64,000 bases of DNA from Dactylosporangium vinaceum (GTDB taxonomy: Bacteria; Actinomycetota; Actinomycetes; Mycobacteriales; Micromonosporaceae), in assembly GCF_019904175.1 (NCBI RefSeq), contig NZ_CP061913.1, positions 9,796,001 to 9,860,000 of the forward strand, in the 5' to 3' direction. Both the position numbers and the translations under genes were made by a program. Numbering within the stretch: the first letter of the stretch is position 1; each line of letters opens with the position of its first letter. The notes under the pieces were generated by a model, which was given only the letters and a program-made list of their open reading frames with translations, had not been told where the DNA came from and searched no databases. Positions 16,488 to 27,094 of this stretch are shown piece after piece.

Positions 16488-18358
16488 GCGCTCAGGGTCT
16501 CCTCGTCGAGCCGGCTCTCGCGGCCGTCGTCCAGGCGGTCGCCGTCGAACTCGTGCTCCCGCTCCCGCTCCTCCTCGGCCTTCTCGTAGGCGGTGACCAG
16601 GTCGGCGTAGCCGGGGGCGGTCTCCAGCAGCTCGCTGTGGGTGCCGTGGGCGACGACCCGGCCCCGCTCCAGGTAGACCACCTCGTCGGCGAGCGCGATC
16701 GTGGCCCGGCGGTAGGCGACGACCAGGATCGAGGCGGCCCCCCGGCCGTCGGCGGAGGCCGGGTCCCGGCGCAGGGCGGCCAGGATCGCCGCCTCCACGC
16801 GCGGGTCGACGGCGCTCGTCGCGTCGTCGAGGACCAGCAGGCGCGGGGAGCCGGCCAGGGCGCGGGCGATGGTCAGGCGCTGGCGCTGGCCACCGGAGAG
16901 CGACGTGCCGCGCTCGCCGACGGTGGTGTCGAGCCCGTCGGCCAGGTGGCCCACGAACCCGTCGGCCTGGGCCAGGCGCAGCGCCCGCCAGGCCTCCTCG
17001 TCGTCGACGCCGCGGCGGTCGAGCGTGATGTTGCCGCGGATCGTGTCGTCGAACACGAACGGGATCTGGGCGACCAGGGAGGTGCTGGCCGTCAGCGCGT
17101 CCTGGGTCAGGTCGCGCAGGTCGACGCCGTCGAGCGTGACGGTGCCGGTGGCCGGGTCGACCAGGCGGGCGGCGAGTGCGGCGATCGTCGACTTGCCCGA
17201 GCCGGTCGGCCCGACGAGCGCCACGGTACGCCCGGCGGGGACCTCGAAGGTGACGTCGGTGAGGACGTTCGGGCCGCTGCCCTCCTCGTTGGCGTACGCG
17301 AAGCCGACACCGCTGAAGCGCAGCGCCGCGGGGCCGTTGCCCGGCAACTCGGCCGTGCCGTAGACGGTGTCGCCCTCGGCGTCGAGGACCCGGCGGATCC
17401 GCTCCCAGCCCACGACGCTGCGCGGGAGTTCGCCGAGCACCCAGCCGATCGCCCGGACCGGAAAGGCCAGGACCGTGAACAGGAACGTGACGCTCACGAC
17501 CTCCTCGACGCCGACGGCGCCGGAGCGGTATCGGAAGGCGCCGACGATCAGCACGGTCAGGGTGCCGATGCTCGGCAGGGCGTCGAGGACGGGGTCGAAC
17601 ATGGCCCGGACCCGGCCGACCCGGATGGTGGCGTCGCGCAGCTCGACCGCCTTGGCCGCGAACCGCTCGGTCTCCGACGCCTCCCGGCCCATCGTCTTGA
17701 CGACCAGGGCGCCGTCGAAGCTCTCGTGCGCGACCGCGCTGACCTCGGCCCGCAACTGCTGCGCCCGGGCCACGCGCGGAGACATGCGCCGCGAATAGGC
17801 CACGTTGACCAGCAGCAGCGCCGGGAACACGGCCACGCCGACGAGCGCCATCGCCCAGTCGGTGACGAACAGCGAGATGACCGCGGCCACCAGCATCACG
17901 ATGGTGCCGACGGCGAACGGGAAGGGCGCGATCGGATACCACGCCGACTCGACATCGGCGTTGGCGTTCGACAGCAGCGTCCCGGTCGCGTGGCGCTGGT
18001 GCCAGGCGAGGGGCAGGCGCAGGTAGCGGCGGGTGACCGCGCGCCGATACTTGGCCTGCAGGTTGAACTGCATCGCGCCCGCGCCGAGGCGGCGGCCGAA
18101 GATCCCGACGATCTTGCCCAGGCTGATCGCCAGGATCGCGAACCCGCCGAGCAGGATGGTGCCGGTGGCGACGCTGCCCCGGTCGAACGCGGGCACGACG
18201 ATCTCGCCGACGACCCGGCCGGAGACGAACGCGGTGCCGATCGTCAGGAGCGCGAACAGCACGCTGCCGACCACGGACCAGGCGAACATGTGAGGCTCGT
18301 CACGGACCGCGTGCCCGAGGACCCGAAAGCCCTTCGCGAGCACTTTTCCACTGGTCAC
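16484..18358 (-). CDS. ABC exporter half-transporter, degenerate-site subunit
   Basis: A 624-aa partner of the downstream half-transporter. Membrane helices fill residues 25-310; then come Walker A GPTGSGKSTIAA and a canonical signature LSGGQRQR. Walker B is followed by Asp (LLVLDDATSAVD) where hydrolysis needs Glu, and the switch His is Tyr (VVAYRRATI). This subunit's own Walker site should bind but hardly hydrolyse ATP. A charged tail rich in E, R and D ends the protein. The GTG start follows GGGGGG at 6 bases. A damage-type promoter lies about 50 bases upstream. Confidence 0.93.
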   Translation of the reverse strand: MTSGKVLAKGFRVLGHAVRDEPHMFAWSVVGSVLFALLTIGTAFVSGRVVGEIVVPAFDRGSVATGTILLGGFAILAISLGKIVGIFGRRLGAGAMQFNLQAKYRRAVTRRYLRLPLAWHQRHATGTLLSNANADVESAWYPIAPFPFAVGTIVMLVAAVISLFVTDWAMALVGVAVFPALLLVNVAYSRRMSPRVARAQQLRAEVSAVAHESFDGALVVKTMGREASETERFAAKAVELRDATIRVGRVRAMFDPVLDALPSIGTLTVLIVGAFRYRSGAVGVEEVVSVTFLFTVLAFPVRAIGWVLGELPRSVVGWERIRRVLDAEGDTVYGTAELPGNGPAALRFSGVGFAYANEEGSGPNVLTDVTFEVPAGRTVALVGPTGSGKSTIAALAARLVDPATGTVTLDGVDLRDLTQDALTASTSLVAQIPFVFDDTIRGNITLDRRGVDDEEAWRALRLAQADGFVGHLADGLDTTVGERGTSLSGGQRQRLTIARALAGSPRLLVLDDATSAVDPRVEAAILAALRRDPASADGRGAASILVVAYRRATIALADEVVYLERGRVVAHGTHSELLETAPGYADLVTAYEKAEEEREREHEFDGDRLDDGRESRLDEETLSA

Positions 18359-18405
18359 CGCATGCCCCCCGTGTCTGCGCCGGTAAGCGACCCGAGCGCA
18401 CGATT

Positions 18406-18428
18406 ACCTTACCGACGAGGTACGACAA
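18406..18428 (-). promoter_or_regulatory. DNA-damage (PafBC/RecA-NDp-like) promoter of the ABC exporter
   Basis: On the minus strand TTGTCGTAC, 8 bases, TAAGGT: the same layout as upstream of the first serpin gene. The predicted transcript has a leader of about 40 bases before the GTG of the exporter operon. The opposite-strand -10 box of the TIGR03085 gene lies only 10 bases away, so this is a compact divergent promoter. Confidence 0.6.
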
Positions 18429-18437
18429 AAAACGGAC

Positions 18438-18443
18438 TAGCGT
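18438..18443 (+). promoter_or_regulatory. -10 box of leaderless TIGR03085 gene
   Basis: TAGCGT followed by 7 bases and ATG at 18451. This spacing favours the second of two nearby in-frame ATGs as the true start. Confidence 0.45.
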
Positions 18444-18450
18444 TATGCCC

Positions 18451-19071
18451 ATGACTGCGTTCGCCCGTGATGAGCGCAACGCGCTCGCCGATGCGCTCCT
18501 GGCCGCCGGGCCGGACGCGCCAACGCTCTGCGAGGGCTGGGCCACCCGCGACCTCGCCGCCCACCTCGTGCTGCGCGAGCACCGCCCCGACGCCGCCGCC
18601 GGCATCATGCTCAAGGCCGTGGCGGGCCACACCCGGAAGGTCCAGGACAGCCTGGCCGCCGGTGACTACGCCGCCCTCGTCCAGCGGGTCCGCAAGGGAC
18701 CGGCGCTGCTCAGGCCGTTCGACGAGGCCATGAACGTCGTCGAGTTCTTCGTCCACCACGAGGACATCCGCCGGGCCGCGCCGGAGTGGTCGCAACGCCC
18801 GATCCCGCAGCCGTACTCCCAGAGCCTCGCCAAGAACGCGAAGCGCACGGCCCGCCTGTCGGCCCGCAGGTTTCCGGCCCGCATCGAGGTCAGCGGCCCG
18901 GACGTCGAGCCGTTCACCGTCAACCCGAAGCAGGAGCGCGCGGTGAGCATCTCCGGGGCGCCTGGGGAGCTGGTGCTGTTCTTCAGCGGCCGCCAGTCGA
19001 GCGCGGAGGTGTCGATCACGGGTCCGGACGATCTGACCGAAAAGCTCCGTGGTGCACGCCTGGGCATTTGA
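18451..19071 (+). CDS. TIGR03085 family protein (DinB/mycothiol-type)
   Basis: A 206-aa protein of the TIGR03085 family, related to the four-helix DinB/maleylpyruvate isomerase fold used by mycothiol-dependent enzymes. The N-terminal half has LCEGWATRDLAAHLVLREH and later VVEFFVHHEDIRRA, which supply the metal-binding His residues. The C-terminal part is the small SCP2-like domain with GAPGELVLFFSGR and ELVLF. A role in thiol-linked detoxification is family inference. It is divergent from the ABC exporter and shares a short promoter region with it, which suggests a stress link. Confidence 0.85.
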   Translation: MTAFARDERNALADALLAAGPDAPTLCEGWATRDLAAHLVLREHRPDAAAGIMLKAVAGHTRKVQDSLAAGDYAALVQRVRKGPALLRPFDEAMNVVEFFVHHEDIRRAAPEWSQRPIPQPYSQSLAKNAKRTARLSARRFPARIEVSGPDVEPFTVNPKQERAVSISGAPGELVLFFSGRQSSAEVSITGPDDLTEKLRGARLGI

Positions 19072-19164
19072 CGTACAACCGCTGAGTCTTCTTTCTGGTT
19101 CTAGACGGAGTATTCGACAGTTCTCTCACGTTTCGGTTTCGGGTCTAGCCGGTAACGCGATCGA

Positions 19165-19185
19165 CGGTTTACCGTCACGTAACCG
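19165..19185. promoter_or_regulatory. Inverted repeat upstream of the acyl-CoA ligase gene
   Basis: CGGTT and AACCG flank 11 bases (CGGTTTACCGTCACGTAACCG); the inner GGTTTAC/GTAACC also pairs imperfectly. Shape and position, 65 bases before the start, fit a dimeric regulator site, possibly TetR-type. The regulator is unknown. Confidence 0.35.
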
Positions 19186-19250
19186 ACGGACGTGATGCCA
19201 GTCACGAACCGGCGGCGTACTCTCCCGGACGCCCCGGAGGCAGCCCGACC

Positions 19251-21092
<1,842 letters not shown>

Positions 21093-21120
21093 CTACAAGC
21101 CTCTATTCACACCCCACAGT

Positions 21121-21160
21121 GTCGTGGCCCCCGGGAACCGCCATCCCCGGGGGCCACGAC
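21121..21160. terminator. Bidirectional terminator, acyl-CoA ligase / MocR
   Basis: GTCGTGGCCCCCGGG and CCCGGGGGCCACGAC form a perfect 15-bp stem with a 10-base loop between two convergent genes. Confidence 0.85.
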
Positions 21161-21175
21161 GCGTCTTGCGGCAGT

Positions 21176-22660
21176 TCAGGCCAGGATGGTCTGGGCCGAC
21201 CAGGCGTGGCGGCGCGGGCGGTCCAGGTCGGTGCGGGCCTCGGCGAGACGGCGGACCGCCTCGATCAGGTCGGTCTCCGGGAGCGTGAACGGCAGCCGCA
21301 TGAACCGCTCCATGGTGCCGTCGGCGCCGAAGCGCGGGCCGGGGGCGACCCGCACGCCCAGCTCCTCGGCCGAGCGGGCCAGGGCGCTGGAGACGGGCGC
21401 GTCGAGCTCGGCCCAGATGACCATGCCGCCGCGGGGCAGGACGAAGCGCCACTCCGGCAGCTCGGCCCGCAGCGCCGCGGCCAGGGTGTCCCGCTGGACG
21501 AGCAGCTGCTTGCGGCGGGCAGAGACGATCGTGTCGCGGCGCTGCAGGAGGCGGGTGGCCACGAGCTGGTCGAGGACCGGCGACGCCATGTCGACGCCGA
21601 CCCGGGCCGCGGCCAGGCGGGCGATGAGCGGGCCCGGGCCGCGCACCCAGCCGATGCGCAGGCCGCCCCAGAACGCCTTGCTCATCCCGCCGATCGTGAG
21701 CACCCGGCCCGTGCGGTCGAACCCGGCGACCGCCGGCGGCATGGCCCCGTCCGCGGTCAGGTCCTCGTCGAGGGCCAGGTCCACGAACGACTCGTCGATG
21801 ATCAGGTCAGTGCCCGCGGCGTGGGCGGCCGGCGGCAGCTTCTCGCGCAGCGCGGCCGGCATCAGGTGGCCTGTCGGGTTGTGGAACTCCGGGATCAGGT
21901 ACGCGACCCGGGCCTGCGCCGCCCGGACCGTGGACAGCAGCAGGTCGGCGTCCCACCCGTCGGGGCCGATCGCGTAGGAGCTGAGCCGGGCCCGGCCGGA
22001 GATGAAGGCCGACAGTGCGTTCGGGTATGTCGGGGTCTCGACCAGGGCCCGCTGGCCCGGCGCGACGAGGAGGCGCAGCAGCAGGTCCAGGGCCTGCTGG
22101 ACGCCGCCGGTGATCATGACCTGGTCCGGGGACGTGGGCAGGCCGCGCTCGGTGTAGCGCCCGGCGATGGCCTCGCGCAGGACCAGCAGGCCCATCGGCT
22201 GGTAGCCGGGGCCCGCGGTGTACGGCTCCAGGTCGGTCACCGCCTCGGCGGCCGCGGCCGTCAGCTCCGGCGGGGCCGGCATCGCGGCGCACCCGAGGTC
22301 GATCAGGCCGGCCTCGTCGCTCGGCGTCCACAGGCCCGTCGTGCCGACGCGGTGCCCGGCCGGGAGCTCGGTCCAGCTGCCGGCGCCGCGGCGGCTGGAA
22401 ACGTGGCCGCTCTCGCGCAGCTCGCGGTAGGCCGCGGTCACGGTGGTGCGGCTGATCCCCAGCGCCGCGGCCAGCTCACGCTCGGCCGGGAGCCGGACGC
22501 CGAGGGCCAGCCGGCCGTCGATCAGCAGGCCGCGGACGGCGTTGGCGAGGATGACGTACTCGGGGCGCTTGCCGGCGGGGCCACGGACGCCGACGGCGAC
22601 CTGCCAGGCGTTGAGCATGCGGGCCAGCTGGGCGCCGCGGACGATCGCAGACAAGGCCAC
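21176..22660 (-). CDS. MocR family regulator (GntR HTH + aminotransferase domain)
   Basis: A 494-aa fusion. Residues about 30-100 hold a GntR winged helix (RLPAERELAAALGISRTTVT), and about 125-480 a fold-type I aminotransferase domain. IGGMSKAFWGGLRIGW contains the PLP lysine, and FHNPTG and IIDESFVDLAL match the aspartate aminotransferase fold. Proteins of this kind sense PLP or an aminated ligand and control transporters or PLP genes. It starts 5 bases after the EamA transporter stop, so the two are probably cotranscribed. The GTG sits directly behind GGGGGA; a TTG two codons later is better spaced and may be the real start. Confidence 0.9.
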   Translation of the reverse strand: MALSAIVRGAQLARMLNAWQVAVGVRGPAGKRPEYVILANAVRGLLIDGRLALGVRLPAERELAAALGISRTTVTAAYRELRESGHVSSRRGAGSWTELPAGHRVGTTGLWTPSDEAGLIDLGCAAMPAPPELTAAAAEAVTDLEPYTAGPGYQPMGLLVLREAIAGRYTERGLPTSPDQVMITGGVQQALDLLLRLLVAPGQRALVETPTYPNALSAFISGRARLSSYAIGPDGWDADLLLSTVRAAQARVAYLIPEFHNPTGHLMPAALREKLPPAAHAAGTDLIIDESFVDLALDEDLTADGAMPPAVAGFDRTGRVLTIGGMSKAFWGGLRIGWVRGPGPLIARLAAARVGVDMASPVLDQLVATRLLQRRDTIVSARRKQLLVQRDTLAAALRAELPEWRFVLPRGGMVIWAELDAPVSSALARSAEELGVRVAPGPRFGADGTMERFMRLPFTLPETDLIEAVRRLAEARTDLDRPRRHAWSAQTILA

Positions 22661-22665
22661 TCCCC

Positions 22666-23568
22666 CTAGATTGGCTTAATTGGCCTCACCTTTGCACCTC
22701 TGCGCAGGCCAGGCAAGTCCAATTTCACCGCCGGGAGTAGGACGCCGGCCACGATCGCCGCGCCGCCGACCAGGTCGTACCAGTGGATCTCCTCGTGCAG
22801 GAACAGCGCGGCCGACAGGATGGCGAAGACCGGGGCCAGTGCGGCGAAGGGGGCCACGGTGCCGGCGCCGTACTTCGCGATCAGGCGGCCCCAGATGCCG
22901 AAGCCGAGCAGCGTGCTGAGGTAGGCGATGTACGCGATGGCGCCGATGCCGGACAGGTCCAGGCCCCGCAGGGTGCCCCACACGTAGGACGGGCCGTCGA
23001 CAGTCAGCGTGAGCAGGATCAGGGGCGGAGTGGCGACCGCGCTCACCCAGACCATGAAGTTGAGCATGTTCTCGGCCGACGCCCTGCGCATCGCGATGTT
23101 GGCCAGCCCCCAGGCCGCGCCGGCCGCCACGACCAGCAGGAACGCGCTCAGCGGCCGGTCCAGGCCCAGCTGCGTGGCGATCAGCGCGATGCCGGCTGCG
23201 GCCAGGACGACACCGGCGATCCGGCGCGGGCCCGGCCGGTCCTTCAGCAGGACCGTGGCGAACATCAGGGTGAAGACGACCTGGCTCTGCAGTACCAATG
23301 CGGAGAGTCCGGACGGCAGACCGGCGGCCATCCCGGCGAACAGCAGCGAGAACTTCACCACGCCCAGGGCTATGCCGGTGGCGACGATCCAGCGCCAGGG
23401 CGCCTGCGGCCGGCCGACCAGGAACACCGCGGGCAGCGCGGCCACCCCGAACCGCAGCGCGCAGAACAGCAGCGGCGACATGCTGTCGAGGCCCACGTGG
23501 ATGACCACGAAGTTGACGCCCCAGACGACGGTGACGAGCAGGGCCAGCGCGAGGTCGCGAGGTTTCAT
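22666..23568 (-). CDS. EamA/RhaT-type transporter
   Basis: A 300-aa membrane protein with ten hydrophobic helices in two EamA repeats. The first repeat contains VVWGVNFVVIHVGLDSMSP and RFGVAALPAVFL; the second contains WGLANIAMRR and FAALAPVFAILSAALFLHE, all typical of drug/metabolite transporters (DMT superfamily) that export amino acids or similar metabolites. It is divergent from a LysR regulator and followed by a MocR regulator, so two regulators flank it. Substrate unknown. Confidence 0.88.
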   Translation of the reverse strand: MKPRDLALALLVTVVWGVNFVVIHVGLDSMSPLLFCALRFGVAALPAVFLVGRPQAPWRWIVATGIALGVVKFSLLFAGMAAGLPSGLSALVLQSQVVFTLMFATVLLKDRPGPRRIAGVVLAAAGIALIATQLGLDRPLSAFLLVVAAGAAWGLANIAMRRASAENMLNFMVWVSAVATPPLILLTLTVDGPSYVWGTLRGLDLSGIGAIAYIAYLSTLLGFGIWGRLIAKYGAGTVAPFAALAPVFAILSAALFLHEEIHWYDLVGGAAIVAGVLLPAVKLDLPGLRRGAKVRPIKPI

Positions 23569-23640
23569 GCTGTTGATGATTGGCCCGCATACCGTGAAGC
23601 ACCATCGAAAAGTACTGCATCGTGGTTTTAGTATTGCTTC
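23569..23640. promoter_or_regulatory. Divergent eamA/lysR promoter region
   Basis: 72 A/T-richer bases. TAGTAT lies 6 bases before the lysR ATG, suggesting a leaderless message. AGTACTGCATCGTGG and GCACCATCG form imperfect inverted sequences that could be a LysR site (T-N11-A type). The exact operator cannot be fixed by eye. Confidence 0.4.
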
Positions 23641-24588
23641 ATGCTTGATCTGGCCCGCCTCCAGGCGCTCCGCGCCGTCCAGACGTTCGGCACCGTGACG
23701 GCCGCGGCCGGCGCGCTGCACATCACGCCGTCCGCGGTGTCCCAGCACATCGCCAAGCTGGAGCGGGAGACCCGGGCGACGCTCGTCGAGAAGGACGGCC
23801 GGCGGCTGCGGCTGACCGAGGCCGGGCGGGTCCTCGCCGAGCACGCCGGGCTGGTCCTGGCCGCCGTCGAGGAGGCCGAGGCCGCCCTGGCCGCGCACCA
23901 GGAGACCGTGTCCGGGCGGCTCAACATCTCGTCGTTCCCGACCGCCTGCCGCGGCCTGCTCCCCCACGCGCTGCGGCGGCTCGCGGCCGACCACCCGGCG
24001 CTGGAGCCGAGGCTTCTGGAGACCGACCGGGAGTCGAGCTTCGCCGGCATCCTGCGCGGGATCGTCGACGTCGCGCTCATCGACGAGTGGCTGGAGATCC
24101 CGGTGACGTACCCGCCCGGGATCGCCAGCGTCGAGCTCGGCCTCGACGTCGGCGACCTGATCGTGCCGGTCGGGCACCCCCTCGCGCACGGGCCCGGCCC
24201 GGTCACGCTCGACGAGGTCCGCGACGAGCGCTGGATCGGCTCCACCCCCGGCACCGTCTGCCACGAGTGGCTGCTGCGGATGCTGCCCGGGCTGCGCCCG
24301 GCGATCCTGGTCAACGAGTTCGAGACGCAGCTGACGTTCGTGGCCGAGGGGCTCGGGGTGGCGTTCATCCCGCGGCTGGCCCGCACCGCGCTGCCGGTCG
24401 GCGTGGTGGCCCGGCCCGTCGCGCCCGAGGCGGCCCGGCGGGTAAGCGTCGCGTGGCGCGCGGCCGCGTCGACCCGGCCCGCGATCGGGGCCACGGTGGA
24501 GGCGCTGCGGGAGTCGTGGCAGATGCGGCACACTCCGGCCGCCCTCCCCGAATGGGGCTCCGACCTGGACGTTGTTCACGTTGTGTAG
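23641..24588 (+). CDS. LysR family regulator
   Basis: A 315-aa LysR-type regulator. The N-terminal helix-turn-helix reads FGTVTAAAGALHITPSAVSQ with HIAKLERE after it (about 15-45); residues 90-295 form the periplasmic-binding-like effector domain. The DNA-binding region and the TPSAVSQHI pattern resemble ArgP/LysG-type regulators, which control amino-acid exporters. Its divergent neighbour is an EamA transporter, the classical regulator/exporter arrangement. It probably activates that transporter in response to a metabolite. Confidence 0.9.
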   Translation: MLDLARLQALRAVQTFGTVTAAAGALHITPSAVSQHIAKLERETRATLVEKDGRRLRLTEAGRVLAEHAGLVLAAVEEAEAALAAHQETVSGRLNISSFPTACRGLLPHALRRLAADHPALEPRLLETDRESSFAGILRGIVDVALIDEWLEIPVTYPPGIASVELGLDVGDLIVPVGHPLAHGPGPVTLDEVRDERWIGSTPGTVCHEWLLRMLPGLRPAILVNEFETQLTFVAEGLGVAFIPRLARTALPVGVVARPVAPEAARRVSVAWRAAASTRPAIGATVEALRESWQMRHTPAALPEWGSDLDVVHVV

Positions 24589-24654
24589 CCGTGTGATCGT
24601 TCATTCACGACATTCACTTCTGCGGGCCTTCCGGGCGCCCCTTACATTCATCCC

Positions 24655-25140
24655 ATGGCGCTCTTCCGATCCCGTACCGCGACCGGCGCCGGCATTTTGG
24701 CGACGGTGCTCCTGGTTGTCATCTTCGGCAACCAGATCTTCACTGAGTGGGTCGACCGGCACAGTGACGGCTCGACCGTTTGGGGCTTCTTCCTGCGCAT
24801 GCTCGCCTGGCCGCGCTGGTGGATCAGCCCGCGGGACGGCACCGGCGACGCCGCCCGCGACCTGCTCGCGAGCGACCTGCGGGCGCTGCTCGTCATCCTG
24901 TTCGTGGCCCTCGTGCTGTCCGTGGCGGCCCGCACCGTGGCGGGCGGCGGCGGCGCGTTCGTCGTCGGCTGGGCCGCCCTGATCTTCGGCGCCGCGCTGG
25001 CCGCCTTCACCACCGCCTTCATCGTCTCGGACCCCACGATGCTCGGCGCCCTCAACGCCGCCGCCGGCGCCTCCGGCTACGGCCTATTCGTCGGCTGGAT
25101 CGTCGGCATCGCCGTCGCCGCCGGCCGGAAAGCGGACTGA
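24655..25140 (+). CDS. Four-helix membrane protein, function unknown
   Basis: A 161-aa protein with hydrophobic segments at about 11-29, 77-95, 100-123 and 135-155. An extracellular or cytoplasmic loop between the first two contains WVDRHSDGSTVWGFFLRML and PRWWISPRDG. I do not recognise the family. TACATT lies 6 bases before the ATG, consistent with a leaderless message. The 3' end faces hisF across a hairpin. Confidence 0.65.
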   Translation: MALFRSRTATGAGILATVLLVVIFGNQIFTEWVDRHSDGSTVWGFFLRMLAWPRWWISPRDGTGDAARDLLASDLRALLVILFVALVLSVAARTVAGGGGAFVVGWAALIFGAALAAFTTAFIVSDPTMLGALNAAAGASGYGLFVGWIVGIAVAAGRKAD

Positions 25141-25152
25141 CCCACCCCACCC

Positions 25153-25186
25153 GCCGCAGCGTTGCACTTCCCGGCAGCGCTGCGGC
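25153..25186. terminator. Possible bidirectional hairpin before hisF end
   Basis: GCCGCAGCG and CGCTGCGGC form a 9-bp stem with a 16-base loop between the convergent membrane-protein gene and hisF. Confidence 0.5.
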
Positions 25187-25281
25187 TCTCCCCCGCCGCT
25201 CTCCGCGATGACGGAGATCGGCGCCCCGTCGAACGCTGACCGGCGTGTCACCCGGGCCGGCCGACGTTCGTGGCCAGAGCA

Positions 25282-26043
25282 CTAACGGACCGGGTGTCCC
25301 GCCGAGCGTAGGGCGCCCTTCACGTCGCCGATGCTGAGCTCGCCGAAGTGGAACACGCTCGCGGCCAGCACGGCGTCGGCGCCGGACTCGACGGCCGGCG
25401 CGAAGTCGGCGATCTTGCCGGCCCCGCCGCTGGCGATCACCGGGATGTCGGCGACCGCCCGGACCGCGCGGATCAGCTCCAGGTCGAAGCCGTCCTTGGT
25501 GCCGTCGGCGTCCATGGAGTTGAGCAGGATCTCGCCCGCGCCCAGCTCGGCCACCCGGGCCGCCCAGTCCACCGCGTCCAGCCCGGCGCCGCGGCGGCCG
25601 CCGTGAGTGGTGACCTCGAAGCCGCTCGGCTGCTGCGGCGATCGGCGCACGTCGAGGGACAGGGTCAGCACCTGGTTGCCGAAGCGCTGCGCGATCTCGG
25701 CGATCAGCTCCGGGCGGGCGATCGCGGCGGTGTTGACGCCGACCTTGTCCGCGCCCGCGCGCAGCAGTGTGTCGACGTCGCCGACGCTGCGGACGCCGCC
25801 GCCGACGGTCAAAGGAATGAATACCGTTTCGGCTGTACGGCGGACAACGTCCAGCATCGTCGCCCGCCCCTCGGACGACGCCGTCACGTCCAGGAAGACG
25901 AGCTCGTCGGCGCCCGCGGCGTCGTAGGCCGCACCGAGCGCAACGGGATCCCCGGCGTCGCGCAGGTTCAGGAAGTTGACGCCCTTGACGACCCGCCCGG
26001 CGTCGACATCAAGGCACGGGATGACCCTGACAGCGACAGTCAT
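25282..26043 (-). CDS. hisF: Imidazole glycerol phosphate synthase, cyclase subunit
   Basis: HisF, with HisH, turns PRFAR and glutamine-derived ammonia into imidazole glycerol phosphate and AICAR. The 253-aa barrel has IPCLDVDAGRVVKGVNF with the first catalytic Asp near residue 11, LSLDVRR with the second near 130, and phosphate loops VGGGVRS and ASGGAGK. The ATG overlaps the stop of priA (ATGA). It is the last gene of the his operon. Confidence 0.97.
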   Translation of the reverse strand: MTVAVRVIPCLDVDAGRVVKGVNFLNLRDAGDPVALGAAYDAAGADELVFLDVTASSEGRATMLDVVRRTAETVFIPLTVGGGVRSVGDVDTLLRAGADKVGVNTAAIARPELIAEIAQRFGNQVLTLSLDVRRSPQQPSGFEVTTHGGRRGAGLDAVDWAARVAELGAGEILLNSMDADGTKDGFDLELIRAVRAVADIPVIASGGAGKIADFAPAVESGADAVLAASVFHFGELSIGDVKGALRSAGHPVR

Positions 26044-26768
26044 ACGGTTTCCTGGAGCGCGGCCAGGGCCTCGGTGACGGTGAACGCGCCCGCGTACAGC
26101 GCCTTGCCCACGATCACGCCCTCCACACCGGCCGGGGCGAGGGCCGCGAGCTGGCGCAGGTCGTCGAGCTTGGAGACGCCGCCGCTGGCGATCACCGGCT
26201 TCTTGGTGCGGCCGGTCACCTCCAGCAGCAGAGTCAGGTTGGGGCCGGTCAGGGTACCGTCGCGCATCACATCGGTGACCACGTAGCGCGCGCAGCCGGC
26301 CTTCTCCAGCCGGTCCAGCACCTCGAACAGGTCGCCGCCCTCCTTGGTCCAGCCCCGCGCCGCGAGCTGGTGCCCGCGCACGTCGAGACCGACCGCGACC
26401 TGCTCGCCGTAGGTGGCGCAGACGTGGTCGCACCAGTCGGGGTTCTCGAGGGCCGCGGTGCCGAGGTTGACCCGGGTCGCGCCGGTGGACAGGGCCGCCT
26501 TGAGCGAGGCCTCGTCGCGGATGCCGCCGGAGAGTTCGACCTGCACGTCGAGGCGGCGCACCACGTCGGCGAGCAGCTCGGCGTTGGAGCCGCGGCCGAA
26601 GGCGGCGTCCAGGTCGACCAGGTGGATCCACTCGGCGCCCTGCCGCTGCCAGGCGAGGGCCGCCTCGAGCGGGTCGCCGTACGCGGTTTCGCTGCCGGCG
26701 GCGCCCTGCACCAGACGGACGGCCTGGCCGTCGGCGACGTCGACGGCGGGCAGGAGCTGCAGAGCCAT
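26040..26768 (-). CDS. priA: Bifunctional HisA/TrpF isomerase PriA
   Basis: A 242-aa barrel enzyme isomerising ProFAR in histidine synthesis. In actinobacteria the same enzyme (PriA) also does the TrpF reaction on PRA, which explains why no trpF is seen near the trp genes. Visible motifs: LLPAVDVADGQAVRLVQG with Asp near residue 9, VELSGGIRD, GLDVRG, and DVMRDGTLTGPN. The start was chosen at MALQLLPAVD because GGAGG lies 10 bases before it. The dual activity is inferred from the lineage and motifs; a purely HisA enzyme cannot be excluded. Confidence 0.93.
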   Translation of the reverse strand: MALQLLPAVDVADGQAVRLVQGAAGSETAYGDPLEAALAWQRQGAEWIHLVDLDAAFGRGSNAELLADVVRRLDVQVELSGGIRDEASLKAALSTGATRVNLGTAALENPDWCDHVCATYGEQVAVGLDVRGHQLAARGWTKEGGDLFEVLDRLEKAGCARYVVTDVMRDGTLTGPNLTLLLEVTGRTKKPVIASGGVSKLDDLRQLAALAPAGVEGVIVGKALYAGAFTVTEALAALQETV

Positions 26769-26772
26769 GGGT

Positions 26773-27087
26773 TCAGGTCCTCCGGTCAATGACAAGCACG
26801 GTGAGCGCCGGTGTGGCGACGATGACGAGCACGCTGATGCCGATCCGGGCCGGCAGGGAGTCGATGGACGTCCACACCAGCGTCAGGACCGCCAGCACCA
26901 GGATGGCGATGATGACCCGCTGCTTTGCGGTCCGCCGGGGGAAAATCTTACCGGTCCGCCCGACGCGGACCCTGGGCACCAGCCGCCGCACCGCCGCGCG
27001 CCGCGCCCGCTTGCGCTCATGCCGGCGCATGCGCTCGGCCCGCTCCGCCTCCAGCAGAGCCCGCCGCTTCGCCCGCTCCTTGCTCAC
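26773..27087 (-). CDS. Small basic membrane protein within the his operon
   Basis: A 104-aa protein. Residues 1-55 are very basic and probably helical (RAKRRALLEAERAERMRRHE); two membrane helices follow at about 58-74 and 80-99. It lies between hisH and priA with gaps of 7 and 4 bases, clearly in the operon. I do not know a function; similar small membrane genes occur in his operons of related actinomycetes. Confidence 0.75.
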   Translation of the reverse strand: MSKERAKRRALLEAERAERMRRHERKRARRAAVRRLVPRVRVGRTGKIFPRRTAKQRVIIAILVLAVLTLVWTSIDSLPARIGISVLVIVATPALTVLVIDRRT

Positions 27088-27094
27088 CCGGAGC

